Positions 16,095 through 24,619 are shown, numbered from the stretch's first letter. The stretch: 43,306 nucleotides of DNA from Thalassospira sp. UBA1131 (GCF_002311515.1 NZ_DCAO01000104.1:144330-187635); one strand, 5' to 3'. Made by a program: numbers and translations. The notes: generated by a model not told the origin, from the letters alone.

Positions 16095-16811
16095 ATGGTG
16101 ACGGCCAGCGCACTTGAACTCAAAGACATCTATGCCGCCTATGATTCAGCGGATGTTCTAGAAGGCGTTTCCCTGAAGGTTTCTTCGGGAAAAATCACCT
16201 GCCTTCTGGGATCGAACGGAGCTGGAAAATCAACCATCATCCGGGCTATTCTTGGCCTGACACCGCCCCGGTCAGGCGATATCCTGATTGATGACCAAAG
16301 CCTGATAGGTCTTCCAACCCACAAGGTCATTTCGGCCGGGATTGCATGCATTCCCGAAGGCCGCAAGGTGTTTCCGAAAATGACTGTTGTCGAAAATCTT
16401 CGACTTGGCGGTTATCGGCAAAACGCCGATGCGGTCCTCCGCGACCGGATGGATCAGGTGTTTGAAATTTTCCCGCGCCTGAAAGAACGCCGCAACCAGT
16501 TGGCCGGCACCATGTCGGGCGGCGAACAGGCAATGGTGTCGATCGGACGCGGCCTCATGGCGGCCCCGAAAGTCCTGCTGATAGACGAGCCATCCCTTGG
16601 CTTATCACCGCTTTTTGTCAAAGAGAACTTCAACATAATCAAGCGGATCAACGATCAGGGTATTACCGTATTTCTTGTCGAGCAAAACGTGCATCAAACT
16701 TTGGCGATCGCCCATTACGGTTATGTCATGTCCCAAGGACGTGTCGTTGCCCAAGGAACGGCACAGGAACTCTCCGAAAACAAAGAAGTCCATGAAGCCT
16801 ATTTCGGCTGA
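16095..16811 (+). CDS. Liv-type ABC importer ATPase (LivF family)
   Basis: 238 residues, typical LivF size. Walker A GSNGAGKSTI, the Q-loop-side motif IACIPEGRKVFPKMTVVENL (PEGRxVFxxMTVxENL is the LivF hallmark), canonical signature MSGGEQAMVSIGRGL, Walker B VLLIDEPSLGLSP and H-loop FLVEQNVHQTL. Start ATG at 16095, two bases after the LivG stop, with GGGGGGAA as ribosome site inside the end of livG. It pairs with the preceding ATPase to drive import. Its normal signature would complete the ATP site formed by the other subunit's Walker A. Confidence 0.94.
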   Translation: MVTASALELKDIYAAYDSADVLEGVSLKVSSGKITCLLGSNGAGKSTIIRAILGLTPPRSGDILIDDQSLIGLPTHKVISAGIACIPEGRKVFPKMTVVENLRLGGYRQNADAVLRDRMDQVFEIFPRLKERRNQLAGTMSGGEQAMVSIGRGLMAAPKVLLIDEPSLGLSPLFVKENFNIIKRINDQGITVFLVEQNVHQTLAIAHYGYVMSQGRVVAQGTAQELSENKEVHEAYFG

Positions 16812-16841
16812 CTGGAAACGCAAAAACACAGGGGACAAACC

Positions 16842-17975
16842 GTGCCTAAGACGAAAATTGATGCTGTTGAATTGACGCGTCAACTGATCCGCTTCCAGAC
16901 CGTCAACCCCATCAACCCGGAAGAGGATTGTGTTAAATTTGTCGGCAATCTTCTGGCCGAACATGGATTTAAGATTTCCTATCATGACTACGCGCCGGGC
17001 CGAACCAACCTGATTGCTCGGATTGGTGGTACCGAAAGGTTACCACCGATCTGTTTTACCGGGCACCTTGACACCGTCCCGCTCGGCCATGTCGCATGGT
17101 CGATGCCCCCGTTTGATGCCGAGATATCGGGCGACAAACTTTATGGTCGCGGTTCAAGCGACATGAAATCGGGCGTTGCCGCCTTTGTCGCCGCTGTCAT
17201 CGAAATCGCATCCGAGCTCGAAACCGGCCCTGGGGTCGTGCTTTTGATCACCGCTGGCGAAGAAACCGGTTGCGAAGGTGCGGCCTATCTTGCCAGCCAG
17301 AAAGATCTTGTAGGTAAGGCTGCTGCGGTTGTGGTAGCCGAACCCACATCGAACTATCCTTACGTCGGGCATAAGGGGGCACTTTGGCTGCATGCAAACA
17401 CCGAAGGCGTGACAGCACATGGGTCCATGCCGGAACTTGGTGTGAACGCCATTTACAAGGCATCGCGCGCCATCACCAAACTCGAAGAGTTTGATTTCAA
17501 TGTTGCCCGTCATCCGGTAATGGGACCGGCGACCTTGAATGTCGGCACCGTTCATGGCGGCATCAATGTCAATTCTGTGCCCAACCATGCCGAATTCAGC
17601 ATTGATATCCGCACAATCCCCGGCCAGAAAAACGAGACGATTATGGATCAACTCGACAGTTATCTGGGCCCGGAAGTTACCTTGTCACGGGTCGTCGATC
17701 TTGAACCCGTCTGGACGTCCCCAGACGATCCGTGGATGAAGTCGGTTTTTGAACTGGTCGCACCGATGCACGAAGCCACCATCGCGCCCAAAACAGCCGC
17801 CTATTTCACGGATGCGTCGATTTTCACCCGCGCTTTTGATTTCGCCCCGACCGTCATCCTTGGCCCCGGCGAGGCCGCGATGGCCCACCAGACTGACGAA
17901 TTTTGCTACGTCTCACGGATCGAACAGGCAGTTGAAATCTATCGCGCCCTGGCGGAAAACTGGAACAATCAATGA
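16842..17975 (+). CDS. M20-family metallopeptidase / N-acyl amino acid deacylase (ArgE/DapE-like)
   Basis: 377 residues, GTG start at 16842 with AGGGGAC upstream. Di-zinc ligands are visible: His75 in TGHLDTVP with Asp77, Asp107 in GRGSSDMKSG, and the catalytic base/ligand pair Glu139-Glu140 in TAGEETGCEG. The dimerisation (lid) domain shows GVTAHGSMPELGVNAI with the conserved His, then VNSVPNHAEFSIDIRTIP. The final zinc ligand His is in EAAMAHQTDEF, the family's closing motif. ArgE, DapE, carboxypeptidase G and acyl-lysine deacylase all share this layout, so the substrate is not decided. Placement in the importer operon makes it a catabolic cytoplasmic enzyme that cleaves an imported N-acyl or N-carbamoyl compound (inference). 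Its stop overlaps the amidase ATG (ATGA). Confidence 0.92.
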   Translation: MPKTKIDAVELTRQLIRFQTVNPINPEEDCVKFVGNLLAEHGFKISYHDYAPGRTNLIARIGGTERLPPICFTGHLDTVPLGHVAWSMPPFDAEISGDKLYGRGSSDMKSGVAAFVAAVIEIASELETGPGVVLLITAGEETGCEGAAYLASQKDLVGKAAAVVVAEPTSNYPYVGHKGALWLHANTEGVTAHGSMPELGVNAIYKASRAITKLEEFDFNVARHPVMGPATLNVGTVHGGINVNSVPNHAEFSIDIRTIPGQKNETIMDQLDSYLGPEVTLSRVVDLEPVWTSPDDPWMKSVFELVAPMHEATIAPKTAAYFTDASIFTRAFDFAPTVILGPGEAAMAHQTDEFCYVSRIEQAVEIYRALAENWNNQ

Positions 17976-19246
17976 AGACTTTACCTTACAGATTGTCACT
18001 TCTGGAAGCCGCCAGCGACATTTCTGGCGGTCACTTGAGTGCGGGAACACTCGTGGCATCATGCCTTGAACGCATTTCCCAACGTGAAGACGATGTGCGG
18101 GCGTGGATCCATCTTGATCCGGCCAAGGCATCTGGCTCCGCCAAGGAGGTCAATGCAGGCCCGCTTTCCGGTCTGCCAATCGGCATCAAAGACCTGATTG
18201 ATACCGTCGATATGCCGACCGGTTATGGATCGGAAATTTACGCCCATAACCAACCAGCCCAAGATGCCACCTGTGTTGCCACCATCCGCCATGCAGGCGG
18301 CATTGTGATGGGCAAAACGGTTTCAACCGAATTTGCCTATTTCCAGCCTGGCAAAACCGCAAATCCCCACGATCTGCGCAGAACGCCCGGCGGATCATCA
18401 AGCGGTTCTGCAGCAGCAGTTGCCGATTATCATGTTCCTGCGGCATTGGGCACTCAAACAGCAGGATCCATCATCCGTCCTGCGTCTTTTTGCGGCGTTG
18501 TCGGATATAAGCCCAGCTACGGATTCTTGCCATTAACCGGCATTCGGCCCCTCGCGCCGTCGATGGATCACCTCGGGGTATTAACCCGGACGGTAAAAGA
18601 TGCGGGTTTTCTTGCATCCACCCTTGGACGGCGACCAGAACTCGACATTCGCAAGGATGTCGGGGACTTCGTGCCCAACATCGGTTTTTGCGAAACACCG
18701 CAGTGGGATGCAGCCGAACATAGCACGCAATCCCTGCTGCGGGATGCGGCGTCAAGGCTTGGCAAGGCTGGCGCCAAGGTTTCCGACATCACTTTGCCGG
18801 AAATCTTTGCATCCCTTGCCAATGCCCATGGGCGTGCGATGGATTATGAAGTCAGTTTTACCGGGTTGTTTGATGTCATCAATCACCCTGATCGCGTCAG
18901 CGCAAAGTACCGTGAACGATTTAATGCCGGGATGAATGTCCTAGCCCAGGACTACGATCAGGCACTTGATCAGGCAAGACGCTCTCGTACTGCGCTGTCG
19001 GATGCGATGGGCGAGTGCGACGTTTTGATCTGCCCCAGTGCGCCGGGCGAGGCACCTGTTGGCCTTGATGCCACGGGTGATCCGGTCTTTAACCGCATCT
19101 GGACATTCTCAGGCGTTCCCTGCATCAACGTCCCTGGATTGGTTGGACCCAACAATATGCCACTCGGCCTGCAGGTGATTGCCAGATTTGGAGATGATGC
19201 CCGCGCACTCAAGGCCGCCGAGTGGATTTCCCGTCATCTTGTGTGA
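17972..19246 (+). CDS. Amidase-signature family hydrolase
   Basis: 424 residues, ATG overlapping the previous stop by four bases. The Ser-cisSer-Lys triad is visible: Lys73 in GLPIGIKDLIDT, the cis-Ser region Ser142-Ser144 in TPGGSSSGSAAAVAD, and the nucleophile Ser166 in GTQTAGSIIRPASFCG. The usual consensus is GTDTGGSIRxPA, so Ala164 and Ile168 are small departures; the triad is kept. No GatB/GatC neighbours and a short C-terminus rule out GatA. The enzyme should hydrolyse a linear amide in the cytoplasm, probably the same imported compound or the product of the M20 enzyme. Such pairs are also seen in hydantoin, carbamoyl and aryl-amide degradation. The convergent hrpB ends 20 bases away. 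Confidence 0.92.
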   Translation: MKTLPYRLSLLEAASDISGGHLSAGTLVASCLERISQREDDVRAWIHLDPAKASGSAKEVNAGPLSGLPIGIKDLIDTVDMPTGYGSEIYAHNQPAQDATCVATIRHAGGIVMGKTVSTEFAYFQPGKTANPHDLRRTPGGSSSGSAAAVADYHVPAALGTQTAGSIIRPASFCGVVGYKPSYGFLPLTGIRPLAPSMDHLGVLTRTVKDAGFLASTLGRRPELDIRKDVGDFVPNIGFCETPQWDAAEHSTQSLLRDAASRLGKAGAKVSDITLPEIFASLANAHGRAMDYEVSFTGLFDVINHPDRVSAKYRERFNAGMNVLAQDYDQALDQARRSRTALSDAMGECDVLICPSAPGEAPVGLDATGDPVFNRIWTFSGVPCINVPGLVGPNNMPLGLQVIARFGDDARALKAAEWISRHLV

Positions 19247-19266
19247 CACGGCAATCTTTACACGGC

Positions 19267-21774
19267 TTACATCCGGCTTTTAACCCGCCGTGTTGGTTCG
19301 GCGACTTGTGGGTCATCAGGCCAGTAATGTTTGGGATAGCGCCCCTTCATCTCGGCCTTCACCTGCGCATAGGACCCGTTCCAGAACCCGATCAGATCAC
19401 TTGTCACCTGAATGGGCCGTTGTGCGGGGGATAGCAGATGCAAGGTCACCGCGACCTTGCCATTCGCCACCTTTGGCGTTTCGGTGGCACCAAACATTTC
19501 CTGCATGCGCACCGGCAAAGCGGGTGTTTCACCGCTATAATCAATGCGGATGTTTGATCCGGTCGGGACCTGCCAATGGGTGGGGGCCAAGCGATCCATT
19601 TCCTGTCGCTGGTTCCAATCAATCCCGGCGAGCAACGCTTCAGACAGGTTGATCTGTTTAAGCTGGCTTCGTTTGGTAATGCCGCCGAGATAGGGTGCCA
19701 ACCAGTCCTCAAGCGATGCCAGAAGCCTGTCATCAGAAACATCGGGCCACACATCGCCCTCCACCCGATGAAGAAACGCCAGCCTTTCGCGCAAGCCTTC
19801 TGATGCCTTGTCCCATGGCAGGCAATGCAGGCCGAGCTTGCGGATGCCCTCGATCATGGCCGCTGTAATCGCCTCGGGATCGGCTTCGTCATGGGTGGCT
19901 TTTTCATCCAACACCAGTGCGCCAATCCGGCGTTGCCAGCGGGCAGCAACCGCATCGCTTTGCGCGTCCCAGAAGACTTCCGTGCCCTCGGAAATCTGAT
20001 CGGCAAAATGGGTTTCAAGGGTGGCGCGCGCCACAGGTGCCGCAAGGTAAATCTTGGCCTCGCGCGCCTGCCCGTCCAGTTCGGCCACCGCGATATAGAG
20101 CTCATTGGCGATGCTGTCTTCATTGGGCAAAACACCACCCCGCCCGCCCGACAGGCGATAGCGCGCGTCCGCCCCCTTGCGGCGCTCCCCGATCCGGTCG
20201 GGATAGGCAAAGGCGAGCAACAATCCAACCTCATCGGCCCGATCCACCCGCGCGGTATCGGTTTTTGCCAACCCGCCCTGCTTGGCAGCATCGCGCAGAC
20301 GGCGGGCAAGTTGCTTGGCGGCCTCCGATATCATTTTGGGCGCCCGGCCCTTGATGATCGCCTCCAACCGAATGCGCAAATCCGCCCCGCGCCCGCGCAT
20401 GAAATCACGATCAGACAACAACGCCGCCAGCGCACAGGCGACATCATCAAGGCCAAGCTGCGCACCGCGCAACATCATATGCGCCAAGCGCGGATGGACC
20501 GGCAATCCGGCCATGGCCGTGCCCATCGGGGTAATGCGGTTATCATCGTCAAGTGCTTCAAGCCCGCGCAAGACATCGCGCGCCTGATCAATCTTGGCGC
20601 GATCGGGCACATCGAGCCACGGCAGCGTTTCAGGATCGGTAACACCCCAACGGGCCAGCTCCAGCGTCAGCGGTGCCAGATCGGCCTCGGCAATTTCGGG
20701 CGCGGTAAAGGGCGCACGCGCACGCTGTTCATTTTCCGGCCACAGGCGATAACACACGCCCGGTTCCAGTCGCCCGGCGCGGCCGCGGCGTTGCTCGGCA
20801 CTGGCTTGTGATGATTTGACCGTGACCAGCCGCGTCATGCCCGATGCCGGATCAAACCTTGGCAGGCGTTGCAGGCCGCTATCGACCACCACCCGGATGC
20901 CATCAATGGTCAGTGACGTTTCGGCAATCGCGGTGGCCAGAACCACCTTGCGCTTGCCGTCCGGGGCGGGCTGGATCGCGATGTCCTGCGCCTTGGCATC
21001 CATTGCGCCATAAAGCGGGGCGATGATGACATCACTTCCCACCGCATCCTTAAGCGCACTTTCAACCCGGGTGATTTCGCCCTGCCCCGGCAGGAAGGCC
21101 AGGATCGATCCGCTTTCTTCGCTCAGGGCCGTTTTGATCGCCGATGTCATTTCGGCGTCTATGCGGACATTGCCCCATTTATCGGGCTTGGGGGCCAAGT
21201 ATTTCGTTTCAACCGGATAGGCGCGGCCTTCGGATGTGATCACCGGGCAATCGCCCATCAGTCGCGCAATCGGTTCGCCATCAAGGGTGGCCGACATGAC
21301 CACAAGGCGCAGGTCATCACGAAGCGCCCCTTGCGTTTCAAGGGCAAGGGCCAAGCCCAGATCGGCATCCAATGATCGTTCGTGAAATTCATCAAACAGG
21401 ACGGCGGCAACACCGGAAAGTTCCGGGTCATCCTGGATCATGCGGACCAGAATGCCCTCGGTCACGACCTCGATCTTCGTGTCCTTGGAAATCTTGCTGT
21501 CAAACCGGACGCGATAACCCACACGCCCGCCAACCGCCTCGCCGAGTAACTGCGCCATGCGCCGCGCACTGGCACGCGCTGCCAGACGACGCGGTTCAAG
21601 CATGATGATCTTCTGATCTCCGCGCCACGCGCAATCAAGCAACGCCAGCGGCACCTTGGTCGTCTTGCCAGCACCCGGTGGCGCCTGCAAAACCGCATTG
21701 GTGCCTTGTTCCAGCGCGGAAATCACCTCTGGCAGGACAGCATCAATCGGCAGGGCGGGAAATCGGGAACTCAT
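19267..21774 (-). CDS. hrpB: ATP-dependent RNA-helicase-like protein HrpB
   Basis: 835 residues, the standard HrpB length (about 820). DExH-box motifs in order: I APPGAGKTTKVPLALL; II DEFHERSLDADLGLAL (DEFH in place of DEAH, as in HrpB); III MSATLDGEPIARLM; then TAIAETSLTIDGIRVVVDSG; VI EQRRGRAGRLEPGVCYRLW. A helicase-associated HA2-type domain and a C-terminal HrpB-specific domain follow (MQEMFGATETPKVANGKV, then WPDDP near the end, the family signature). The start ATG at 21774 gives MSSRFPALPIDAVLPE, as in homologues. Its cellular role in most bacteria is not established. It is convergent with the amidase gene and stands alone. Confidence 0.96.
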   Translation of the reverse strand: MSSRFPALPIDAVLPEVISALEQGTNAVLQAPPGAGKTTKVPLALLDCAWRGDQKIIMLEPRRLAARASARRMAQLLGEAVGGRVGYRVRFDSKISKDTKIEVVTEGILVRMIQDDPELSGVAAVLFDEFHERSLDADLGLALALETQGALRDDLRLVVMSATLDGEPIARLMGDCPVITSEGRAYPVETKYLAPKPDKWGNVRIDAEMTSAIKTALSEESGSILAFLPGQGEITRVESALKDAVGSDVIIAPLYGAMDAKAQDIAIQPAPDGKRKVVLATAIAETSLTIDGIRVVVDSGLQRLPRFDPASGMTRLVTVKSSQASAEQRRGRAGRLEPGVCYRLWPENEQRARAPFTAPEIAEADLAPLTLELARWGVTDPETLPWLDVPDRAKIDQARDVLRGLEALDDDNRITPMGTAMAGLPVHPRLAHMMLRGAQLGLDDVACALAALLSDRDFMRGRGADLRIRLEAIIKGRAPKMISEAAKQLARRLRDAAKQGGLAKTDTARVDRADEVGLLLAFAYPDRIGERRKGADARYRLSGGRGGVLPNEDSIANELYIAVAELDGQAREAKIYLAAPVARATLETHFADQISEGTEVFWDAQSDAVAARWQRRIGALVLDEKATHDEADPEAITAAMIEGIRKLGLHCLPWDKASEGLRERLAFLHRVEGDVWPDVSDDRLLASLEDWLAPYLGGITKRSQLKQINLSEALLAGIDWNQRQEMDRLAPTHWQVPTGSNIRIDYSGETPALPVRMQEMFGATETPKVANGKVAVTLHLLSPAQRPIQVTSDLIGFWNGSYAQVKAEMKGRYPKHYWPDDPQVAEPTRRVKSRM

Positions 21775-22035
21775 ATGTTTTCAATACTCAGCTTGGCACG
21801 GCAGATACCTGTTAGCGGGCATCGCCTAGCAATATCCCTGCGGGGTTGGCCGGGGCAATGAAAATCACGCCAGAATTTATTCTGACGGCAGATGCCGATT
21901 GATCGGCCTCAATGCGCACACTCTTGGTCATGATAGAATGGTTTTATTGTTTTGGGCAGTTTCCCGCCTTCGATCCGCAAAAATGCGACGGGTCATCTGC
22001 ACATAATGGTCTCATCCCTTCGGAACAGGAGACTT

Positions 22036-22500
22036 ATGATGAAAAGATATCTCGCAATAACCGCAGTCGGACTGATGCTTGCCGGTGCGCTTGGCGTCGC
22101 CCAGGCCCAACAAGGCCCGCAAATGATGAACCCCAACGGCCAAGGCATGCTGCAGGGCCAAGGTATGATGCAAGGTACGGGCATGATGGGTCAGGGATAT
22201 GGCCCGGGCAACGGACAAGGTTACGGTCCCTGCAACACGATGCCGTGCAATAACGGTGCAATGGGCCCCGGTATGATGAATGGCACTATGATGAATGGTG
22301 CCATGATGAATGGCGGCATGATGATGGGGGGCATGATGGGCAAAATGCATGGCCCGGAAATGATGATTGTCATGATGGACACCAACGGCGATGGCCAATT
22401 GGCGCTTGAAGAATTCCAGGCCGTCCATAACCGGATGTTCAACTATCTTGACGAAAACGGCGATGGCCAATTGACCGCCGACGAGCTGCGCGGACGTTAA
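22036..22500 (+). CDS. Secreted Met-rich EF-hand protein
   Basis: 154 residues from the ATG at 22036, with ACAGGAGA upstream. A signal peptide (1 to about 24, ending AQA) is followed by a Met/Gly/Asn/Gln-rich segment at about 28-112 with about 25 methionines in MM or MMNG steps and two Cys (GPCNTMPCNN). Two EF-hands follow. Loop 1 is Asp115-Asn117-Asp119-Gly120 with Glu126 at position 12; loop 2 is Asp139-Asn141-Asp143-Gly144 with Glu150. Loop 2 is followed by only four residues, so its exiting helix is missing. Methionine-rich periplasmic stretches commonly bind Cu(I) or protect from oxidation; calcium binding by EF-hands is established. How the two combine here is unknown. Repeats in the DNA suggest growth by slippage. 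Confidence 0.85.
   Translation: MMKRYLAITAVGLMLAGALGVAQAQQGPQMMNPNGQGMLQGQGMMQGTGMMGQGYGPGNGQGYGPCNTMPCNNGAMGPGMMNGTMMNGAMMNGGMMMGGMMGKMHGPEMMIVMMDTNGDGQLALEEFQAVHNRMFNYLDENGDGQLTADELRGR
22273..22332 (+). repeat. 15-bp tandem repeat within the Met-rich gene
   Basis: Four in-frame units of 15 bp based on ATGATGAATGGYRSY (22273, 22288, 22303 and 22318, the last partly altered), each encoding Met-Met-Asn/Met-Gly-X. In-frame length change would add or remove metal-binding methionines without breaking the reading frame. Confidence 0.8.
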
Positions 22501-22594
22501 GCAAATCTGCTCGGCTATCGGACGCTGCGGCTCTGACCTTTAGCTGGGCCGCAGCATTGTATCGCAGCCAGATTGCGCAGCCTGAAAATCGGGA

Positions 22595-22981
22595 TTAAAC
22601 AAGGCGAACAGGCTCGCCATATTGCTCTAGCAAAGTGTCTGCAGTCAGGAGCAATATGCCCTCCGCCTTTGCTTGTGCAATCAGAATTCGATCAAACGGA
22701 TCCTTATGCACCGGCGGCAGCGTATCAACAGTGAGCGCATGCTCACTCGACATGGGGAGCTCCAGATAGCCATTATCTAGCATTCCCCGCCGAATGAGCC
22801 GCGGGTTTGCCTTGAAGTCAGGTCTTTCGAGCGCATTCTTGATCGTGATTTCCCAAATATTGATAGGACTGAAAAGAAGCTCGTTCTCTGTATCAGAAAT
22901 CATCTTGCGGGCCTCAGGCGACAATCGATCACTGCCCTTTGCTGCCCACAGGATCAGCTGGGTATCAAGCAATAGCTTCAT
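22595..22981 (-). CDS. PIN-domain toxin (VapC-like RNase)
   Basis: 128 residues. The acidic site of PIN RNases is present: Asp6 in LLLDTQLILW, Glu44 in NIWEITIKN, Asp97 in HKDPFDRILIAQA and Asp115 in LLTADTLL. This LLDTxxxLW / FDRLLIAQA pattern is the group that pairs with Phd/YefM antitoxins rather than with the AbrB-type VapB. Mg-dependent cleavage of tRNA or mRNA is the known activity of the family. The start shares one base with the antitoxin stop (TGATG), so toxin translation depends on antitoxin translation. No inactivating change is visible. Confidence 0.93.
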   Translation of the reverse strand: MKLLLDTQLILWAAKGSDRLSPEARKMISDTENELLFSPINIWEITIKNALERPDFKANPRLIRRGMLDNGYLELPMSSEHALTVDTLPPVHKDPFDRILIAQAKAEGILLLTADTLLEQYGEPVRLV

Positions 22982-23223
22982 CAGCTGACCCCGAACATTT
23001 CTTCGATCTCATCCTGACCCATGCGATCAAAATCATCCGGAATCAGAATTTCCTCGTCCTTCAAGAAGCCGATCCTTTTGGGCGCAAGTTCATTTTGCTG
23101 ATAGGCAGACATTTGCACAACAGGCTTGCCTGCCTTTGCAATGACAAGCTGCTCACCGCTCATAACCCGCGCAATCAACCGGGACAAATGTGTCTTGGCT
23201 TCATGAATGTTAACTATGCCCAT
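22981..23223 (-). CDS. Phd/YefM-family antitoxin
   Basis: 80 residues from the ATG at 23223. GGAGAG lies 6-10 bases upstream of it, whereas an in-frame ATG at 23235 falls inside the palindromic operator and lacks a ribosome site. The N-terminal DNA-binding and dimerisation region VNIHEAKTHLSRLIARVMSG is the typical Phd/YefM opening. The C-terminal half, with ILIPDDFDRMGQDEIEEMF, is the acidic toxin-wrapping tail (IPDDFD is shared by antitoxins of PIN toxins). It neutralises the following PIN toxin and represses the operon. Confidence 0.93.
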   Translation of the reverse strand: MGIVNIHEAKTHLSRLIARVMSGEQLVIAKAGKPVVQMSAYQQNELAPKRIGFLKDEEILIPDDFDRMGQDEIEEMFGVS

Positions 23224-23233
23224 AACGCTCTCC

Positions 23234-23261
23234 ATATAGACTAAGTTAACTTAGTCTATAT
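23234..23261. promoter_or_regulatory. 28-bp perfect palindrome, toxin-antitoxin operator
   Basis: Half-site ATATAGACTAAGTT followed immediately by its exact complement, centred between 23247 and 23248, with no spacer. It begins 11 bases before the antitoxin ATG (23223). It is much AT-richer than the flanking genes. Phd/YefM dimers bind such palindromes over their own promoter, so this is the expected autorepression site. Its last base also belongs to the stop codon of the polysaccharide gene upstream. Confidence 0.8.
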
Positions 23262-24619
23262 CATTTATGCTCTAAATGCGATTGGGATTTCATAAACAAT
23301 ACTCTGCGTTCCCCGCCAATCCGCTGCAGGATCTTCATCCCGCGCGTCAGGGCATAAAGCGTTTCCATCGCCCCTTCGGCCTTGGCCCGCGATGCCGCCG
23401 CACGCGTGATGTCATAAAGCCCGCGAAACACAGGTTCGGGCAAGGCGCGCAAGGCCGCCTCTGTCTCCGCCCGGTTCGGATCGGGATGGGCAAAACTGAG
23501 TGGCGCGGTCGGGTCAAAATTCGACATGGTTTGATCTTGCGGGTTCGACGGCTTCGGGCCGGTGTTTTCTATCATGATTGAAAGTGCCCAGACCATCCAT
23601 GCCTGCGTCCAGCGCATGTAATTGCGCCGATCTAGCCTGCCGTCTTTCTTGATCCCGGCAAAGAACAGATCGCGGCCAGGATCAAAAAGATTTTCTGCGG
23701 CCCATTCTGACAACCGAATTACCCCATCACGATCCCCAAACCGGCTAAGACTTGCCATCGCCTGTGCAACTGCATGGGCATCAAGGTAGCCATCCCGCCC
23801 GGCAAAGCTGCGCGGCAGATCATTCTTATCGAAGCACGCTGAGCGATAGAATTGCCAGCCACATGCAATGGCATTGTTCAGCCCGTCCATCCCTGACGCC
23901 CGCAAGCGGTCGAGAAGATCAAGAACATAACCCGTGTGAAACCCGTCCACAAAATGGTGATGGGACCGCGTGCCATAGGCCCAGCTGCCATCGGCCTTTT
24001 GCGCGGCGATAATGCGCTCTACTGCCTGTGCGGTTTTATCATTTGGCCCGATCACCCGATGCAGTGCAAAGGCCGCCCAAAGGCTGGCATTATGGATTTC
24101 AACGACAACATGATCGAAATAGGCGAAATAGCCTTCCCGCCAAAGCTTGCTTTCAACAAACCCTGCTGCATGAACCAACGCCGGGTGATCCTTTTGCATC
24201 CCGCTCTGAAGTAACGCGTCAACGACAAAGCTTGTCACAATGGCATTGCTTTGATGGCGCTTGGCGCAAAAGGCCCGCGCCTGCCATTCAAATGGATATC
24301 CCCATCCGCCATCCAGGTTTTGCAGTTTCAACAGGCTATCGCGAACGTCACAAAGAACCACGCCCTGCCCAGCCCCACCCAGCAAGGCCAGCGTCTTCGG
24401 ATTGACCTTGGGGGGAATGCGAACAACCTTGCGCAAACCTTCCGGACCACGCTTGATTGCCTGTAACCATGCCAACCGCGCCAGTCGGAACCGCCCAAGC
24501 CCGCTTGCGCGAAACACAGCACTTTCAAGCCCGTCAAACGGATCGGCCCCGGCAAAGCCATCAGCGACCATACGGGCAAGGACCCGATCCCGGATATCGA
24601 TCAGACGATCCCTATTCAT
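23261..24619 (-). CDS. VpsJ-like polysaccharide biosynthesis protein (alpha/alpha-toroid)
   Basis: 452 residues from the ATG at 24619, which overlaps the upstream stop by eight bases. It has repeated helical segments with QW-like or terpene-cyclase-like signatures: LQNLDGGWGYPFEWQARAF, SNAIVTSFVVDALLQ, AQKADGSWAYGTRSHHHFVDGFHTGYVLDLL and YLDAHAVAQAMASLSRF. These patterns match proteins annotated as polysaccharide biosynthesis protein VpsJ and prenyltransferase-like (alpha/alpha)6 toroids found in exopolysaccharide loci. A low-complexity linker (around 360-385) leads to a small C-terminal helical part (FRGLYDITRAAASRAKAEG). No signal peptide. Enzymatic activity has not been shown for the family. 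It is in an operon with the O-antigen polymerase. Confidence 0.75.
   Translation of the reverse strand: MNRDRLIDIRDRVLARMVADGFAGADPFDGLESAVFRASGLGRFRLARLAWLQAIKRGPEGLRKVVRIPPKVNPKTLALLGGAGQGVVLCDVRDSLLKLQNLDGGWGYPFEWQARAFCAKRHQSNAIVTSFVVDALLQSGMQKDHPALVHAAGFVESKLWREGYFAYFDHVVVEIHNASLWAAFALHRVIGPNDKTAQAVERIIAAQKADGSWAYGTRSHHHFVDGFHTGYVLDLLDRLRASGMDGLNNAIACGWQFYRSACFDKNDLPRSFAGRDGYLDAHAVAQAMASLSRFGDRDGVIRLSEWAAENLFDPGRDLFFAGIKKDGRLDRRNYMRWTQAWMVWALSIMIENTGPKPSNPQDQTMSNFDPTAPLSFAHPDPNRAETEAALRALPEPVFRGLYDITRAAASRAKAEGAMETLYALTRGMKILQRIGGERRVLFMKSQSHLEHK

Noticed and set aside
19825..20811. Open frame on the plus strand (328 codons) inside hrpB
   Set aside because: hrpB on the minus strand is complete with all helicase motifs; the plus frame looks like a composition shadow.
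22273..22332. CRISPR-like repeat
   Set aside because: Units are 15 bp, contiguous without spacers and in frame within a coding gene; they encode a Met-rich tract.
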